Of a stretch of DNA of 64,000 bases, positions 31,226 through 39,997 are shown one piece after another. Made by a program: the position numbers and the translations under genes. The notes under the pieces are model-generated. The model did not search any database, was not told where the DNA came from, and saw only the letters and a list, made by a program, of their open reading frames with translations. Origin of the DNA: Methylovirgula sp963708155 (GTDB taxonomy: Bacteria > Pseudomonadota > Alphaproteobacteria > Rhizobiales > Beijerinckiaceae); NCBI GenBank assembly GCA_963708155.1, contig OY970183.1, forward strand, positions 1,302,001 to 1,366,000. Direction: 5' to 3'. Position 1 is the stretch's first letter, and each line of letters opens with the position of its first letter.

Positions 31226-32060
31226 ATAGCGTCACGAACGGCCGCAAAAGCTGCATTTTCTGCGGCCGTTCCGGAAAGATGACACGGGAGCATTTTTGGG
31301 GTGATTGGACTAAAGCCCATGTGAAGAGGCCCTTCAACAAACATGCTTCCGCAGAAGTTTCCGTCCCACGGCCGGGAGAACCACAGCCACCGCAAATACG
31401 CGTCCGAGCTGGACACCCTTTGGATGCTAATGCCCCCGTTGTTTGCTCTGAATGCAATTCAGGTTGGCTGAGTCAGGATTCAGGCGGCCGCGAAACCGTT
31501 TCTGATCCCTTTATTTGACGGTAAGGCATGCTTTTTGGACAGCGCTGCTCAGCATGCAATTGCAACTTGGATTGCTATGGCGTGCATGACAGCCGAACAT
31601 TCCAATGATCTCAAGAATATTCGGGGTTACGCCAATCCGAGCGGGATTGCGTTGATGAAACATCAGGCCCCACCGGAAGGATGGGGAATTTGGGTCGGAC
31701 GTTGTACGCCGCCTTCACAGATGCAATGGGTCCACGCGGCTTTTCGTATTCTCAACTCCGACGTCCTTCCCGCCATAATTTCCGACGGCGATCGAACACC
31801 AAATGCTCAGACAACGGCATTTTCGATCGGCCAATTTTATTTTTTTTGCGATGAGCGCAGTTGGTCCGGAAATAGCGGGTGGATGGGATTGGAGGGCGGC
31901 CAAGCGGGCTCGAATTCGGTTACACCGCATCTGGCCTCCAAGAAGCATAGGCCTTTTCTGGCCACCTCCTCTTATGACCGAAGAAGATATTAAGGCGTTC
32001 GGAACCGCATTTATCCGGTACATGGAACACCTTGCGCTACGAGCTGGCTACGCTACTTAG
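31222..32060 (+). CDS. HNH-like zinc-ribbon protein, two apparent frameshifts
   Basis: The GTG start overlaps the uvrB stop (GTGA). The N-terminus has CIFCGRSGKMTREHFWGDWT and later VVCSECNSGW, i.e. CxxC - His - CxxCN, the zinc frame of HNH-like endonucleases often annotated as HNH or DUF proteins. Two +1 shifts (about 31471-31475 and within the eight-T run 31840-31847) join three ORFs into about 278 residues, with central helices and WGIWVGRCTPPS. The gene is visibly more AT-rich than its neighbours, suggesting acquisition. Target and true nuclease activity are unknown. Confidence 0.6.
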
Positions 32061-32077
32061 CGTTTGATTGCCTTAAG

Positions 32078-33001
32078 ATGACAATTGCTCATAGCAAAAT
32101 TAGCTCCGCAACCATTCTGGCGGCGCTCGCGTTAGCGGCGGCCATGTTTCATTTTCGCGCCACGCCACAGACCGCCGCTACCCTCTGTGACGCCAAAACC
32201 TATCCGCTGAGCCACAATAGCGGCGCGCCGCATATCGAGATCGATATCGGCGGTGCGCCCGCCCGCGCCATGCTCGATTATGGCGCCACGCAAAGCTCGC
32301 TGCGGGCGAAGACCCCGGCCGACCTCGGCCTGTTGGTCAAGGCCGCGACCTCGCTGCCCCTGCCGGGCGAAAGCGAATTCCTCACCCGCCACGCCGATCC
32401 GGCCACGGACGCCATCATCGGCACCGATCTTCTGGCGCATCTCACGGTCGCGCTTAATGCGACGACGGCGGCGATCTCGCCCGCACCCTGCGCCGCGTCG
32501 CGATTGCAGGAGGCCGGATTCACGCCCATCGATCAGCGCGGCTTCTTCTCGCCCGGCCGCGTTCACGTCGCGCACGATAGACCCAATGTGCCGGTGGTCT
32601 TTTTGCAGATCGGCGCGGCCAAGACCTGGGCGCAGATCGACACCGGCTACGATGACGATCTCTATCCCCATTCGCTCGACATCAATCAGGCCTATTACGA
32701 CGCCCTGATCGCGGACGGAGCGCGGCTAACGCTTCAAAATTATGTGACGGTGAAGACCTGCGCGGGATTCGAGAGCCGGCCCGTCTATGCGAGCCGTCAA
32801 CCGCTCGTGATCACAAACGAGAGCGGCGCGGCTGTCGCGGAGACAAGCGATTATTATCTGATCGTCAAGCCGGCGAATATCTGCGGTGGGATCGCGGCGC
32901 AGCCGACGCCGGCGGCACAGCTCGGCGTCTCCTTCCTGCGGCTGTTCCAGACTATCGTTTTCGATCCGCAGGCTGGACGGGTGTGGATCAGGAAAGATTG
33001 A
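32078..33001 (+). CDS. Exported retropepsin-like aspartyl protease homologue
   Basis: A 307-residue protein with a hydrophobic N-terminal segment (residues 10-27, signal or anchor). Two retropepsin-like lobes are visible: ARAMLDYGATQSSL (Asp67) with TDAIIGTDLL, and TWAQIDTGYDDDLY (Asp188). Typical aspartyl protease loops are D-T/S-G; the first here is D-Y-G, so activity is doubtful. Six Cys may form disulfides in the periplasm. It follows the HNH-like gene closely but base composition differs. Confidence 0.6.
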   Translation: MTIAHSKISSATILAALALAAAMFHFRATPQTAATLCDAKTYPLSHNSGAPHIEIDIGGAPARAMLDYGATQSSLRAKTPADLGLLVKAATSLPLPGESEFLTRHADPATDAIIGTDLLAHLTVALNATTAAISPAPCAASRLQEAGFTPIDQRGFFSPGRVHVAHDRPNVPVVFLQIGAAKTWAQIDTGYDDDLYPHSLDINQAYYDALIADGARLTLQNYVTVKTCAGFESRPVYASRQPLVITNESGAAVAETSDYYLIVKPANICGGIAAQPTPAAQLGVSFLRLFQTIVFDPQAGRVWIRKD

Positions 33002-33041
33002 GTCTCGCGCCGCCTGACCCGGAAAGGCGAAGCTATGCGCT

Positions 33042-33611
33042 CTATTCTGCGTTGATCTGCTCGGGCAGCATCCGCGCCAGATAGCCGTCCTTGCGCACGG
33101 CGACATGCCAGACGACGCCGAGGATATGCACGGCGAGGAAGAAATAGACCAGATATTGCCCGGCGACATGGATTGCGCCTGCGAGATCCGCCACGCTCTT
33201 GACCTTGGGAAGCTGCGGCAATGGCAGGCCGAACAGCGAGACGGGGTGGCCGCCGGCGCTTGATGAAATATAGCCGCTCACCGGCATCACGATAAAGATC
33301 AGATAGAGAAAGGCATGCGTCGCATGCGCGAGCCCAACCTCCCATTTGGGCGTCTGCGCCGGCAGGCCGGGCGCCTTGCGCAGCGCGCGCCAGACAAGCC
33401 GCGCGACGATGAGCCCGAGCGCCAGCACGCCGAAGGATTTGTGCAGGAAGAACAGCGGGCCCCGGGCCGGATTGTGCTCGCCCATGTTCACCATCACCCA
33501 GCCGAGCGGCAAAATGGTGAAGATAACGACGAGCGTGATCCAATGCAGCGTCTGCGCCGGCGCATTGTAGCGCGCGAGCTGGGGTCTGCGTGAAAAACTC
33601 TGTTGCAGCAC
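33042..33611 (-). CDS. Cytochrome b561 family protein
   Basis: A 189-residue, four-helix membrane cytochrome b. Haem-ligand-like His residues are seen in ALHW-type context (QTLHWITLVVIF), LFFLHKSFGVLALGL, AHATHAFLYLIF and LAVHILGVVWHVAVRKDG. Members pass electrons between quinol and periplasmic partners, including superoxide oxidase CybB. No partner gene is adjacent. The ATG choice is supported by the basic N-terminal leader SRRPQLARYN. Confidence 0.87.
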   Translation of the reverse strand: MLQQSFSRRPQLARYNAPAQTLHWITLVVIFTILPLGWVMVNMGEHNPARGPLFFLHKSFGVLALGLIVARLVWRALRKAPGLPAQTPKWEVGLAHATHAFLYLIFIVMPVSGYISSSAGGHPVSLFGLPLPQLPKVKSVADLAGAIHVAGQYLVYFFLAVHILGVVWHVAVRKDGYLARMLPEQINAE

Positions 33612-33686
33612 GGCACCCTCCGATAGCGCCGCCGATCATACCGGCCCGGGCGCGCAAGGAAAGCGGGCGCCGCAAATCGTGAAGGC

Positions 33687-34919
33687 TCAGTTTTTGTCGA
33701 GCTGCCAGACGGGGAAGGGATCGGCGAGCTTGCGCCAGGCCGAGGTCTGCATCTCTTTCGCATTGGCGTCGCCGACGAGACAGGCGTCGAGCGTGCGGCG
33801 GATCGCAGCCTCATCCATGCCCGCGCCGATGAAGACGATCTCCTGCCGCCGGTCGCCATAAACCTTGTCCCAATGCTTGGCGACCGCGGCCCGCCATTCG
33901 GGATGATCGGGCCAGCGGTTCTTGGGCACGGCGGCCCACCAGAAGCCCATCGCCTCGTTGCGGACGAGAGGCCCCGCCTGGCTCAATTCACCAACCCACT
34001 CCGGCCGGGTCGCGAGCCAGAAATGTCCCTTGGCACGGATGACGCCCGGCCAATTGGTGTTGAGGAAGGCGTGGAATTTCTCGGGATGGAACGGGCGGCG
34101 GGCACGATAGACGAAGCTGCCAATGCCATATTCCTCCGTTTCCGGCGTGTGGTCGGCAGACCCGTAAAGCTCCTTGAACCACAGCGGATGCTGCTGCGCT
34201 TTTTCGTAATTGAAGCGGCGGGTATCGAGCACGCGGTCAAGATCGACCTGCGCCATCGCGGTCTCGATCACGTCGGCCTCGGGGTTGAGCGCGCGGACGA
34301 TCTTGCGCGCGGCATCAACGGCCTCGGGCGTCGCCGCATCGACCTTGTTCAGAATGATCACATCGGCGAATTCGATCTGATCGACAAGCAGATCGACAAG
34401 CGTGCGATTATCGCCGTCGCCGAGCGACTCGCCGCGATCCTTGAGGAAATCGGCCGAGGCATAATCCCTGAGGAGATTGGCGGCATCGACGACTGTGACC
34501 ATCGTATCGAGCCGCGTGAGATCGGCCAGGCTGCGGCCCTCCTCGTCGCGGAACTCGAAGGTCGCGGCGACCGGCAAGGGCTCGGCAATGCCGGTCGATT
34601 CGATAAGGAGATAATCGAAGCGCTCGGCCTCCGCGAGCCGGCGCACTTCCTGGAGCAGATCGTCGCGCAGCGTGCAGCAGATGCAGCCATTGGTCATTTC
34701 GACGAGTTTCTCGTCGGTGCGCGAGAGATTGGCGCCACCCTCGCGCACGAGATCGGCGTCGATATTCACTTCGCTCATATCATTGACGATCACCGCCACG
34801 CGACGGCCGGTGCGATTGTTGAGCACGTGATTGAGCAGCGTCGTCTTGCCGGCGCCGAGAAAGCCGGAGAGCACGGTCACGGGAAGCCTACGGTCCGTCG
34901 CCAATGTCATGAACATCAT
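33687..34919 (-). CDS. COG0523 GTPase, probable zinc metallochaperone
   Basis: A G3E GTPase with Walker A GFLGAGKTTLLNHVL, the metal-binding CxCC motif in MTNGCICCTLRDDLL, Walker B-like LLIESTGIAEPLP and NKVD. The C-terminal CobW_C domain includes HPEKFHAFLNTNWPG. This subfamily delivers zinc to enzymes under zinc limitation. I start it at 34919 (MMFMTLATD), with 34910 an alternative. The frame stays open to 35012, but that would run through a Zur-like palindrome and past any ribosome-binding site. Predicted Zur repression supports the zinc role. Confidence 0.85.
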   Translation of the reverse strand: MMFMTLATDRRLPVTVLSGFLGAGKTTLLNHVLNNRTGRRVAVIVNDMSEVNIDADLVREGGANLSRTDEKLVEMTNGCICCTLRDDLLQEVRRLAEAERFDYLLIESTGIAEPLPVAATFEFRDEEGRSLADLTRLDTMVTVVDAANLLRDYASADFLKDRGESLGDGDNRTLVDLLVDQIEFADVIILNKVDAATPEAVDAARKIVRALNPEADVIETAMAQVDLDRVLDTRRFNYEKAQQHPLWFKELYGSADHTPETEEYGIGSFVYRARRPFHPEKFHAFLNTNWPGVIRAKGHFWLATRPEWVGELSQAGPLVRNEAMGFWWAAVPKNRWPDHPEWRAAVAKHWDKVYGDRRQEIVFIGAGMDEAAIRRTLDACLVGDANAKEMQTSAWRKLADPFPVWQLDKN

Positions 34920-34984
34920 CCCTGAATTTTTCGGCGCGGGCGGGGCGTTCCGTTCTGCCCGACCCGTCAACCGCGCGGTAGATG

Positions 34985-35001
34985 ATGTAACAATATAACA
35001 T
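34985..35001 (-). promoter_or_regulatory. Zur-like operator
   Basis: ATGTAACAATATAACAT is an imperfect 17-bp palindrome, with half sites ATGTAACA and ATGTTATA, resembling the TGTTATANNATAACA-type Zur box of alphaproteobacteria. It lies 66 bp upstream of the COG0523 start. Confidence 0.7.
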
Positions 35002-35112
35002 TCATATCGCAAGTCCGGGTAGGTGCGGTCTGGGGATAGCGGCGCCCCTAGCGCGCCTTTCGACAGGAGGGAATCATCCAGTCGGCAAGAAATCGCGACG
35101 ATTTAAGATGTC

Positions 35113-35165
35113 GGAGCGTGTTCTGATCGGAAAAAGTCAGGCAACTTTTCCGGGGACACGCTCTA
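35113..35165 (-). repeat. Palindromic repeat, copy 1, at the extensin-like gene stop
   Basis: On the minus strand it begins with the TAG stop of the extensin-like gene and reads TAGAGCGTGTCCCCGGAAAA, then a complementary arm ending in GATCAGAACACGCTC. Outer arms (GAGCGTGT/ACACGCTC) and inner arms (GGAAAAGT/ACTTTTTCC) can form a cruciform or mRNA hairpin. It matches copy 2 at 37276-37324. Confidence 0.8.
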
Positions 35166-36143
35166 ATGCAGATCCCAATCGCTCGGCTTGCCTTCGGGCA
35201 CATAGGCGCCATCGGCGCGCATCGTGCCGCGCTGAGGCGCCACCGGCTCGGGCGGCAAGGCGTCGCTCGACAAGGCCTGATAGTCGCGCGTGTAGGAATG
35301 CGGCGGCGAATAAGGCGCCGGCGGCAGCGAGGCATCGGGCGCGCCCGGTCCGGCATGAAGAGAGACCGGCTGATCGACGCCGGCACCCGCCTGCGAGACG
35401 TCCATCTCTTCGTCAAGCGGCGGCGGCTCGGGCAGGCCGTCCGGCGGATGGTCCTGCGGCAGGATGCCCGGATGCGGCTTGCAGACGCGGCGCGGCCCGG
35501 TCGACGTATTGCCGCGCATCGCCAGATCGAGATGGAAATGATTGTAATGGAGGAAATTATAGCCCGGCCCGAGAACCGTGGTGAAATCGCCGCAGGCGCC
35601 ATTGTCGACATCGCGCAGGAAGGCTTGCGAGGGCGCATCGCCGAAGTTCCAGTCGTGCGCGATCACGAGCTTGCGCCCATCCTGGAGAATAAAGCCGGAG
35701 ACATCGATGGCATTGCCGAAGGCGTGCTCCGAGAGGCGCGAGCCGAATTCGCCGTTGATGCCGCGGCAGCTATAGGTGCCGAAGGTGGTGATCTCGACGA
35801 CGCGCTCGTTGAACCGCGTCTGGGCGGCAGGTTCGACCACATCCTGAACCCAGGCATTGAGCGCCGCGATCATCGGGCAATCGAGGACATAATTGCCGTC
35901 GAGCATCACCGCACCGTCGAGCAGCGCCGCGACCTTGAACGGGCGCGTCAGCCCGCAGATGCCCGGCCCGTCGATCGCCTCGACCGGACGGACATAGGCC
36001 GATTCATGAATGAGATTTTGCGCCAGACAGGCGTTCTCCGCCTCGGCGCGCCAGGCCGGCCGCTGCGCCTCGTAATTCGAGCAGCCAGCAAGCTCAAAGA
36101 CGAGCGCCGCCGCAGCGGCTAAAGGCAATACGCGACGCGCCAT
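35163..36143 (-). CDS. Extensin-like C-terminal domain lipoprotein
   Basis: A 326-residue protein with a lipoprotein signal (VFELAGC, lipidation at Cys21). The extensin-like C domain spans about residues 40-225: CPMIAALNAWVQDVVEPAAQ, GSRLSEHAFGNAIDVSGF, DNGACGDFTTVLGPGYN and YNHFHLDLAMRG. The SxHxxGxAxD and HxHxD pattern is that of a LAS-type metallopeptidase, suggesting D-Ala-D-Ala or peptidoglycan peptide cleavage. A Pro-rich tail follows. Activity is inferred from the fold only. Confidence 0.82.
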   Translation of the reverse strand: MARRVLPLAAAAALVFELAGCSNYEAQRPAWRAEAENACLAQNLIHESAYVRPVEAIDGPGICGLTRPFKVAALLDGAVMLDGNYVLDCPMIAALNAWVQDVVEPAAQTRFNERVVEITTFGTYSCRGINGEFGSRLSEHAFGNAIDVSGFILQDGRKLVIAHDWNFGDAPSQAFLRDVDNGACGDFTTVLGPGYNFLHYNHFHLDLAMRGNTSTGPRRVCKPHPGILPQDHPPDGLPEPPPLDEEMDVSQAGAGVDQPVSLHAGPGAPDASLPPAPYSPPHSYTRDYQALSSDALPPEPVAPQRGTMRADGAYVPEGKPSDWDLH

Positions 36144-36255
36144 TGCCTCAAATTGTGCGAAATATGTTAAGTGCTCTTAAAATAACGCGGTTAACGTCTC
36201 GCCGCGACCGCGGGACGCCCTGCGGCCGGCCCGCTCCACAAGACAGAGTTCCCCG

Positions 36256-37278
36256 ATGGATGACACGCCCACCGCCCCGTCTGCGCTTTCCGCCGTAGGC
36301 CAAACCCTGCCTGGTCTCGTCTGGGCGTTCCGCATCCACGCCGACGGCACGCCCGAGGCGCTGCCGGTCGACCAGCCGATCGATACCGTCAGCGAGGACG
36401 GCTGGCTGTGGCTGCACTTCAACCTCGCCGACGCGCGCGCCTGCGCCCTGCTTCCCAAATTCGAGGATTTGCCAGCCGAGGCGGCGGTGGCGCTGACGGC
36501 GCCCGACGGCACCCAGCAGCTTCATGTCGAAGATAATTGCGTCTATGGCGTTTTCGCCGATCTCATCGCCGATATCGACGGCGCCACGCAGCATTTCGGC
36601 TACCTGCACTTCGCCATGACCGACAGGCTGCTGGTCAGCGCGCGGCGGCGGGCGATGAGCGCGGCGGAAAGTGCGCGCCAGGCGCTCGACCGCGGCCGCA
36701 AGTTGCATCGCGTCGCCTCGCTGTTCGAACTGATCATCGATCACGTTGCCGATTCGATCGACAAATATTCCGATCAGCTCGACGAAGACATGGACGAGAT
36801 CGAGGACGAGCTATGGCAGCGCGCCTCCAGAGACCAGCGCGAGCGCCTCGCCAAAGCGCGCAAGGCCGCCGTGCATCTGCATCGCCAGATGCAGGGCCTG
36901 CTGGCTTTGTTCGAGCGTGTCGGCCCCAAGCTCGACAGCGCGCCGCCGCCCGATTTGCGGGTCAAGACCAACATCCTGATGCAGCGGCTCGAAAACCTCG
37001 ATCGCGACATCATCGCGATGCGCGAGCGCGCCCATATGCTGCAGGAAGAGGTCGCGCTCAAGATCGCCGAGGACACCAACCGCAGCCTCTACCTGCTGAC
37101 GATCATCACCACGTTCTTTCTGCCGGCGAGCCTCGTCGCCGGCATATTCGGGATGAACGTGAAGAACCTGCCCTTCACCGAGATCAGCAGCGGCTTCTTC
37201 TGGTCGATGGTGATTCTGGTCGGCGCTTCGCTCGCAATTCTCGTCATCATGCAGCGTATGCGGATTCTCCTGCGTTAG
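36256..37278 (+). CDS. CorA/ZntB family metal ion transporter
   Basis: A 340-residue protein with a large N-terminal cytoplasmic alpha/beta funnel domain, a long helical stalk (about 150-285) and two C-terminal membrane helices. TM1 ends with the invariant GMN motif (IFGMNVKNLPF). The loop after GMN reads VKNLPFTE, closer to ZntB (zinc) than to Mg-transporting CorA, but this cannot be settled by eye. The C-terminus is basic (MQRMRILLR). Its stop codon is the first base triplet of a palindromic repeat. Confidence 0.88.
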   Translation: MDDTPTAPSALSAVGQTLPGLVWAFRIHADGTPEALPVDQPIDTVSEDGWLWLHFNLADARACALLPKFEDLPAEAAVALTAPDGTQQLHVEDNCVYGVFADLIADIDGATQHFGYLHFAMTDRLLVSARRRAMSAAESARQALDRGRKLHRVASLFELIIDHVADSIDKYSDQLDEDMDEIEDELWQRASRDQRERLAKARKAAVHLHRQMQGLLALFERVGPKLDSAPPPDLRVKTNILMQRLENLDRDIIAMRERAHMLQEEVALKIAEDTNRSLYLLTIITTFFLPASLVAGIFGMNVKNLPFTEISSGFFWSMVILVGASLAILVIMQRMRILLR

Positions 37279-37324
37279 AGCGCGTTCCGGAAAAGTTGCA
37301 TGACTTTTCCGATCAGAACGCGCG
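37276..37324 (+). repeat. Palindromic repeat, copy 2, at the corA-like stop
   Basis: Begins with the TAG stop (37276-37278) as TAGAGCGCGTTCCGGAAAAG, then TTGCATGACTTTTCCGATCA and GAACGCGC. Arms GCGCGTTC/GAACGCGC and GGAAAAGT/ACTTTTCC pair. Same family as copy 1. Confidence 0.82.
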
Positions 37325-37361
37325 TTTTGAAAGCGCACTAGAGCCGAGGCGCGAAATCCAC

Positions 37362-37784
37362 ATGCCGACAATCGCCGTCACCAAAAACCTTTCGATCGAC
37401 GAGAGCGAGCTCGAATATTCCTTCGCGCGCGCCTCCGGACCCGGCGGCCAGAACGTCAACAAGGTCGAATCGGCGGTGCATCTGCGCTTCGACGTGCGCC
37501 GCTCGCCTTCACTCGAGGACGACGTGAAACGGCGGCTGGAAAAGCTTGCCGGGAGCCGGCTGACGCTCGACGGCGTCCTCATCATTTCCGCGCAGCGATT
37601 TCGCACGCAGGAAGCCAACCGGCAGGATGCGCTCGCACGCCTCTGCGCGCTGATCGCCAAGGCGGCGGTACGGCCCAAGCGCCGCATCGCGACGCGGCCG
37701 ACACTGGCGTCGCAGAAACGCCGCGTCGAGGCCAAGCAAAGGCGTGGCGTCATCAAGAAGCTGCGCAATGGCCGGCCGGACTAG
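37362..37784 (+). CDS. arfB: Peptidyl-tRNA hydrolase ArfB (ribosome rescue)
   Basis: A 140-residue release-factor-like protein. It has the catalytic GGQ loop in ARASGPGGQNVNKVESAVHL and a basic C-terminal tail (KRRVEAKQRRGVIKKLRNGR) that in ArfB/YaeJ inserts into the empty mRNA channel of stalled ribosomes. It releases peptides from non-stop complexes without a codon. The longer open frame upstream is non-coding; the ATG at 37362 begins the conserved PTIAVTKNLSI. Confidence 0.92.
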   Translation: MPTIAVTKNLSIDESELEYSFARASGPGGQNVNKVESAVHLRFDVRRSPSLEDDVKRRLEKLAGSRLTLDGVLIISAQRFRTQEANRQDALARLCALIAKAAVRPKRRIATRPTLASQKRRVEAKQRRGVIKKLRNGRPD

Positions 37785-37804
37785 AGCGCATTGCCGAAAG
37801 TTGC
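37782..37804 (+). repeat. Truncated palindromic repeat, copy 3, at the arfB stop
   Basis: TAGAGCGCATTGCCGAAAGT immediately includes the arfB stop codon TAG and matches the first half of copy 2 with a few differences. The second arm is missing or decayed. Confidence 0.5.
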
Positions 37805-37881
37805 GGCGCGCGACGCCAGCAAGTGGATTGGCGCCGTCGTCCATGCTATGGCGGGCGCCATTACAGGACTGGGAGGGATAT

Positions 37882-38412
37882 ATGCGCGTGACATTCGCAA
37901 TGACGGCGGCGCTGGTTTCGATCTTCGCGACAGCCGCAGCGGCCGAAGATTATCCGCCGCGCAAGCCCGGCCTCTGGGAAGTCAGCGTCCACAATCCCTC
38001 CATCCCCGATGTCACGACGAAATTGTGCATCGACGCCGCGACCGACCAATTGTTCCATCAGTTCAGCAACAATGTGCGCTCCCAGCATTGCAGCAAGAAC
38101 GACATCAAGGTCTCCGGCAGCACGGTGACGGCGGACAGCGACTGTACGCTCGGCGGAACAAAAGTGACGACGACCTCCATCACGACATTTACGGGCGACA
38201 GCGCTTATCATGTCGACGTCAAGTCGCATTTCGATCCGCCGAAGCTTGGTCAGAGCGATGTGACCATCACGCAGGATGCCAAATGGACCGGCGACTGCCC
38301 GGCGGACATGAAGCCCGGCGATTTCGACATGGGCCACGGCATCAAGATCAACGTGAAGACGATCAGGTTTTTGAAATCGCTGCTGCACGGCTCTGGCGGC
38401 GGCAGCCAGTAA
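37882..38412 (+). CDS. DUF3617 family secreted protein
   Basis: A 176-residue protein with signal peptide (VTFAMTAALVSIFATAAAA, cleavage before EDYPP). The mature part starts with the typical PPRKPGLWEVSV and contains four Cys in the DUF3617 pattern (KLCIDAATDQ, SQHCSKND, DSDCTLGG, TGDCPADMKPGD). Function unknown. AGGGAT lies ahead of the ATG; the frame upstream is not protein-like. Confidence 0.82.
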   Translation: MRVTFAMTAALVSIFATAAAAEDYPPRKPGLWEVSVHNPSIPDVTTKLCIDAATDQLFHQFSNNVRSQHCSKNDIKVSGSTVTADSDCTLGGTKVTTTSITTFTGDSAYHVDVKSHFDPPKLGQSDVTITQDAKWTGDCPADMKPGDFDMGHGIKINVKTIRFLKSLLHGSGGGSQ

Positions 38413-38431
38413 AACACACGCCGATAATGCG

Positions 38432-38478
38432 AGCGCCGCGAAGCCATCCGATGGGGATCGCTCGCGGCGCTATTTTTT
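38432..38478 (+). terminator. Intrinsic terminator after the DUF3617 gene
   Basis: AGCGCCGCGA and TCGCGGCGCT form a perfect 10-bp stem with a 20-nt loop followed by ATTTTTT, 20 bp beyond the stop codon. Confidence 0.85.
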
Positions 38479-38513
38479 CGAACGCCTTTGCCCGCTAATG
38501 CCGGGCGGCCAGA

Positions 38514-39080
38514 TCAGCCGGCCGGCGGCGGATTGGGTGCGCCCGATTGCGGCGGCTGCGCGTTACGCTGCGCCAGAAAGCGCTCGAACTCCTCGCGGTC
38601 CTTGGCGCGGCGCAGGTTCTCGACAAAGCTGGAGAACTCCTGCTCGGCGGCACGCAGCTTCTCGCGCTCGGCCTCGATGCGCGCGAGCTCTGCCTCGCGC
38701 CATTCGTCGAAAGCCAGATTGCCGGTCGAGGCCGGGCGCCACTGCCAGGGCGGACCGCCAAAGCCGCGGCCCTCGCCGCACGACCAATTGTAGAAATCCT
38801 GACGGCGCAAACCGTGACGGCGCATTTTCTGCTCCCATTTCTCGCGAAACTTTTGCTGGAATTTCTGCTGCACCTGCGCGCTGACGAAGCCCGGCAGATC
38901 GCCGGCATAGGCGCGGTTCTTCTGCCAGATCTTGGCGATGAGGATGGCAAGCCCGATCGGCCAGAAGAGAATGAAGCCGAGAACCATCGCGACGATTTCG
39001 ATCGGTCGCCAGTCAGACCAATAGGGAAGGCTTATTGAACTCCCTTCGGGCGTCTGCCCGTAGCTGCGTGCTCCACACAT
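38514..39080 (-). CDS. DUF2852 family membrane protein
   Basis: A 188-residue protein with one strong membrane helix (IEIVAMVLGFILFWPIGLAI, about residues 26-46), then a charged coiled-coil region with AFDEWREAELARIEAEREKL, the DUF2852 signature. It has a Pro-rich tail. GGAGG overlaps an earlier ATG (39092), so the second ATG at 39080 is preferred. Function unknown. Confidence 0.8.
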   Translation of the reverse strand: MCGARSYGQTPEGSSISLPYWSDWRPIEIVAMVLGFILFWPIGLAILIAKIWQKNRAYAGDLPGFVSAQVQQKFQQKFREKWEQKMRRHGLRRQDFYNWSCGEGRGFGGPPWQWRPASTGNLAFDEWREAELARIEAEREKLRAAEQEFSSFVENLRRAKDREEFERFLAQRNAQPPQSGAPNPPPAG

Positions 39081-39189
39081 TCGTTCCTCCATGCAGCAGA
39101 AGCGCTACAATGTTAATGTAAGATACTTTAACATCGGCCGTTTGTCGAGATGGTGCCAGATCAAATCGCATAACAAATTGATAAGGCGT

Positions 39190-39825
39190 CTATTTTTTGC
39201 GAAGCGCCGCGGTAATCAGGGCCTCCGCGCCGCGCTCGAGGATCGCCGCGGGATCGTCCCCAGACGCCGGGTTGAAATGGCCGGCGAGGGTCAGCATCGC
39301 CGTGCCGTGCGCCAGCGCCCAGAGTTCGAGCGCCAAGCGGCGGATTTCGGCAGGATCGCCGCCGCCGCCGAGAATCACCCCAGCCGCCGCGCGGCTTAGG
39401 CCATCGAAGGCCTTGGTGGCGATGAAGCCCGCCGCAGCCCCGCGCAGACCTTTGGCGTTCTCGAACATCGCGCTGTAAAGGCCGGGCTCGGCGGTGGCGA
39501 AATTGAGATAGGCGCGGCCCATCCGGGCCAGGGCGGCGCGCGGCTCGGGACGGCCTTCATCCCACGCGCCGGCCAGCCGCTCACCGAAAAGATCGAAGCC
39601 GCGGCGGGCCAGTTCACCCATCAGCTCCTGCCTATCGGCGAAATGCCGATAGGGCGCCGCCGCCGTGACGCCGACGCGCTTGGCCGCCTCGGACAGGGTG
39701 AAGCCGCTCGGCCCATGCTCGGCCATCAAGGCGCGCGCGGCCTCTACCAGCGCGTCCTTGAGGCCGCCGTGATGATAGCCGCGCCGCTCGCCGAACGGGC
39801 CGCCGTGTTTCCAATTCCGTTTCAT
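39190..39825 (-). CDS. TetR-family transcriptional regulator
   Basis: N-terminal helix-turn-helix: YHHGGLKDALVEAARALM, SGFTLSEAAKRVGVTAAAPY and RHFADRQELMGELARRG. The C-terminal ligand domain resembles the TetR_C_13/WHG group (FATAEPGLYSAMFENAKGL). Its effector is unknown. Start uncertain among 39825, 39837 and 39870; AAGGGA favours 39825. No obvious target gene is adjacent; the facing cytoplasmic chemoreceptor starts 170 bp away. Confidence 0.85.
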   Translation of the reverse strand: MKRNWKHGGPFGERRGYHHGGLKDALVEAARALMAEHGPSGFTLSEAAKRVGVTAAAPYRHFADRQELMGELARRGFDLFGERLAGAWDEGRPEPRAALARMGRAYLNFATAEPGLYSAMFENAKGLRGAAAGFIATKAFDGLSRAAAGVILGGGGDPAEIRRLALELWALAHGTAMLTLAGHFNPASGDDPAAILERGAEALITAALRKK

Positions 39826-39997
39826 ATCCCTTGGGATCATCCGGGCCAGCTTAGACGCACCTGCCGTCACCCGCGAGAGCGGTGGCGGTTTACGCTCACA
39901 CGGCCATGGTTACCAAAATTTGACGTATCCCCGTTAGTCTAGGCAGTCGAGATCACATTTAGAGAAGTACAGGCCACACGTCCAAGGATCGGTTTTG

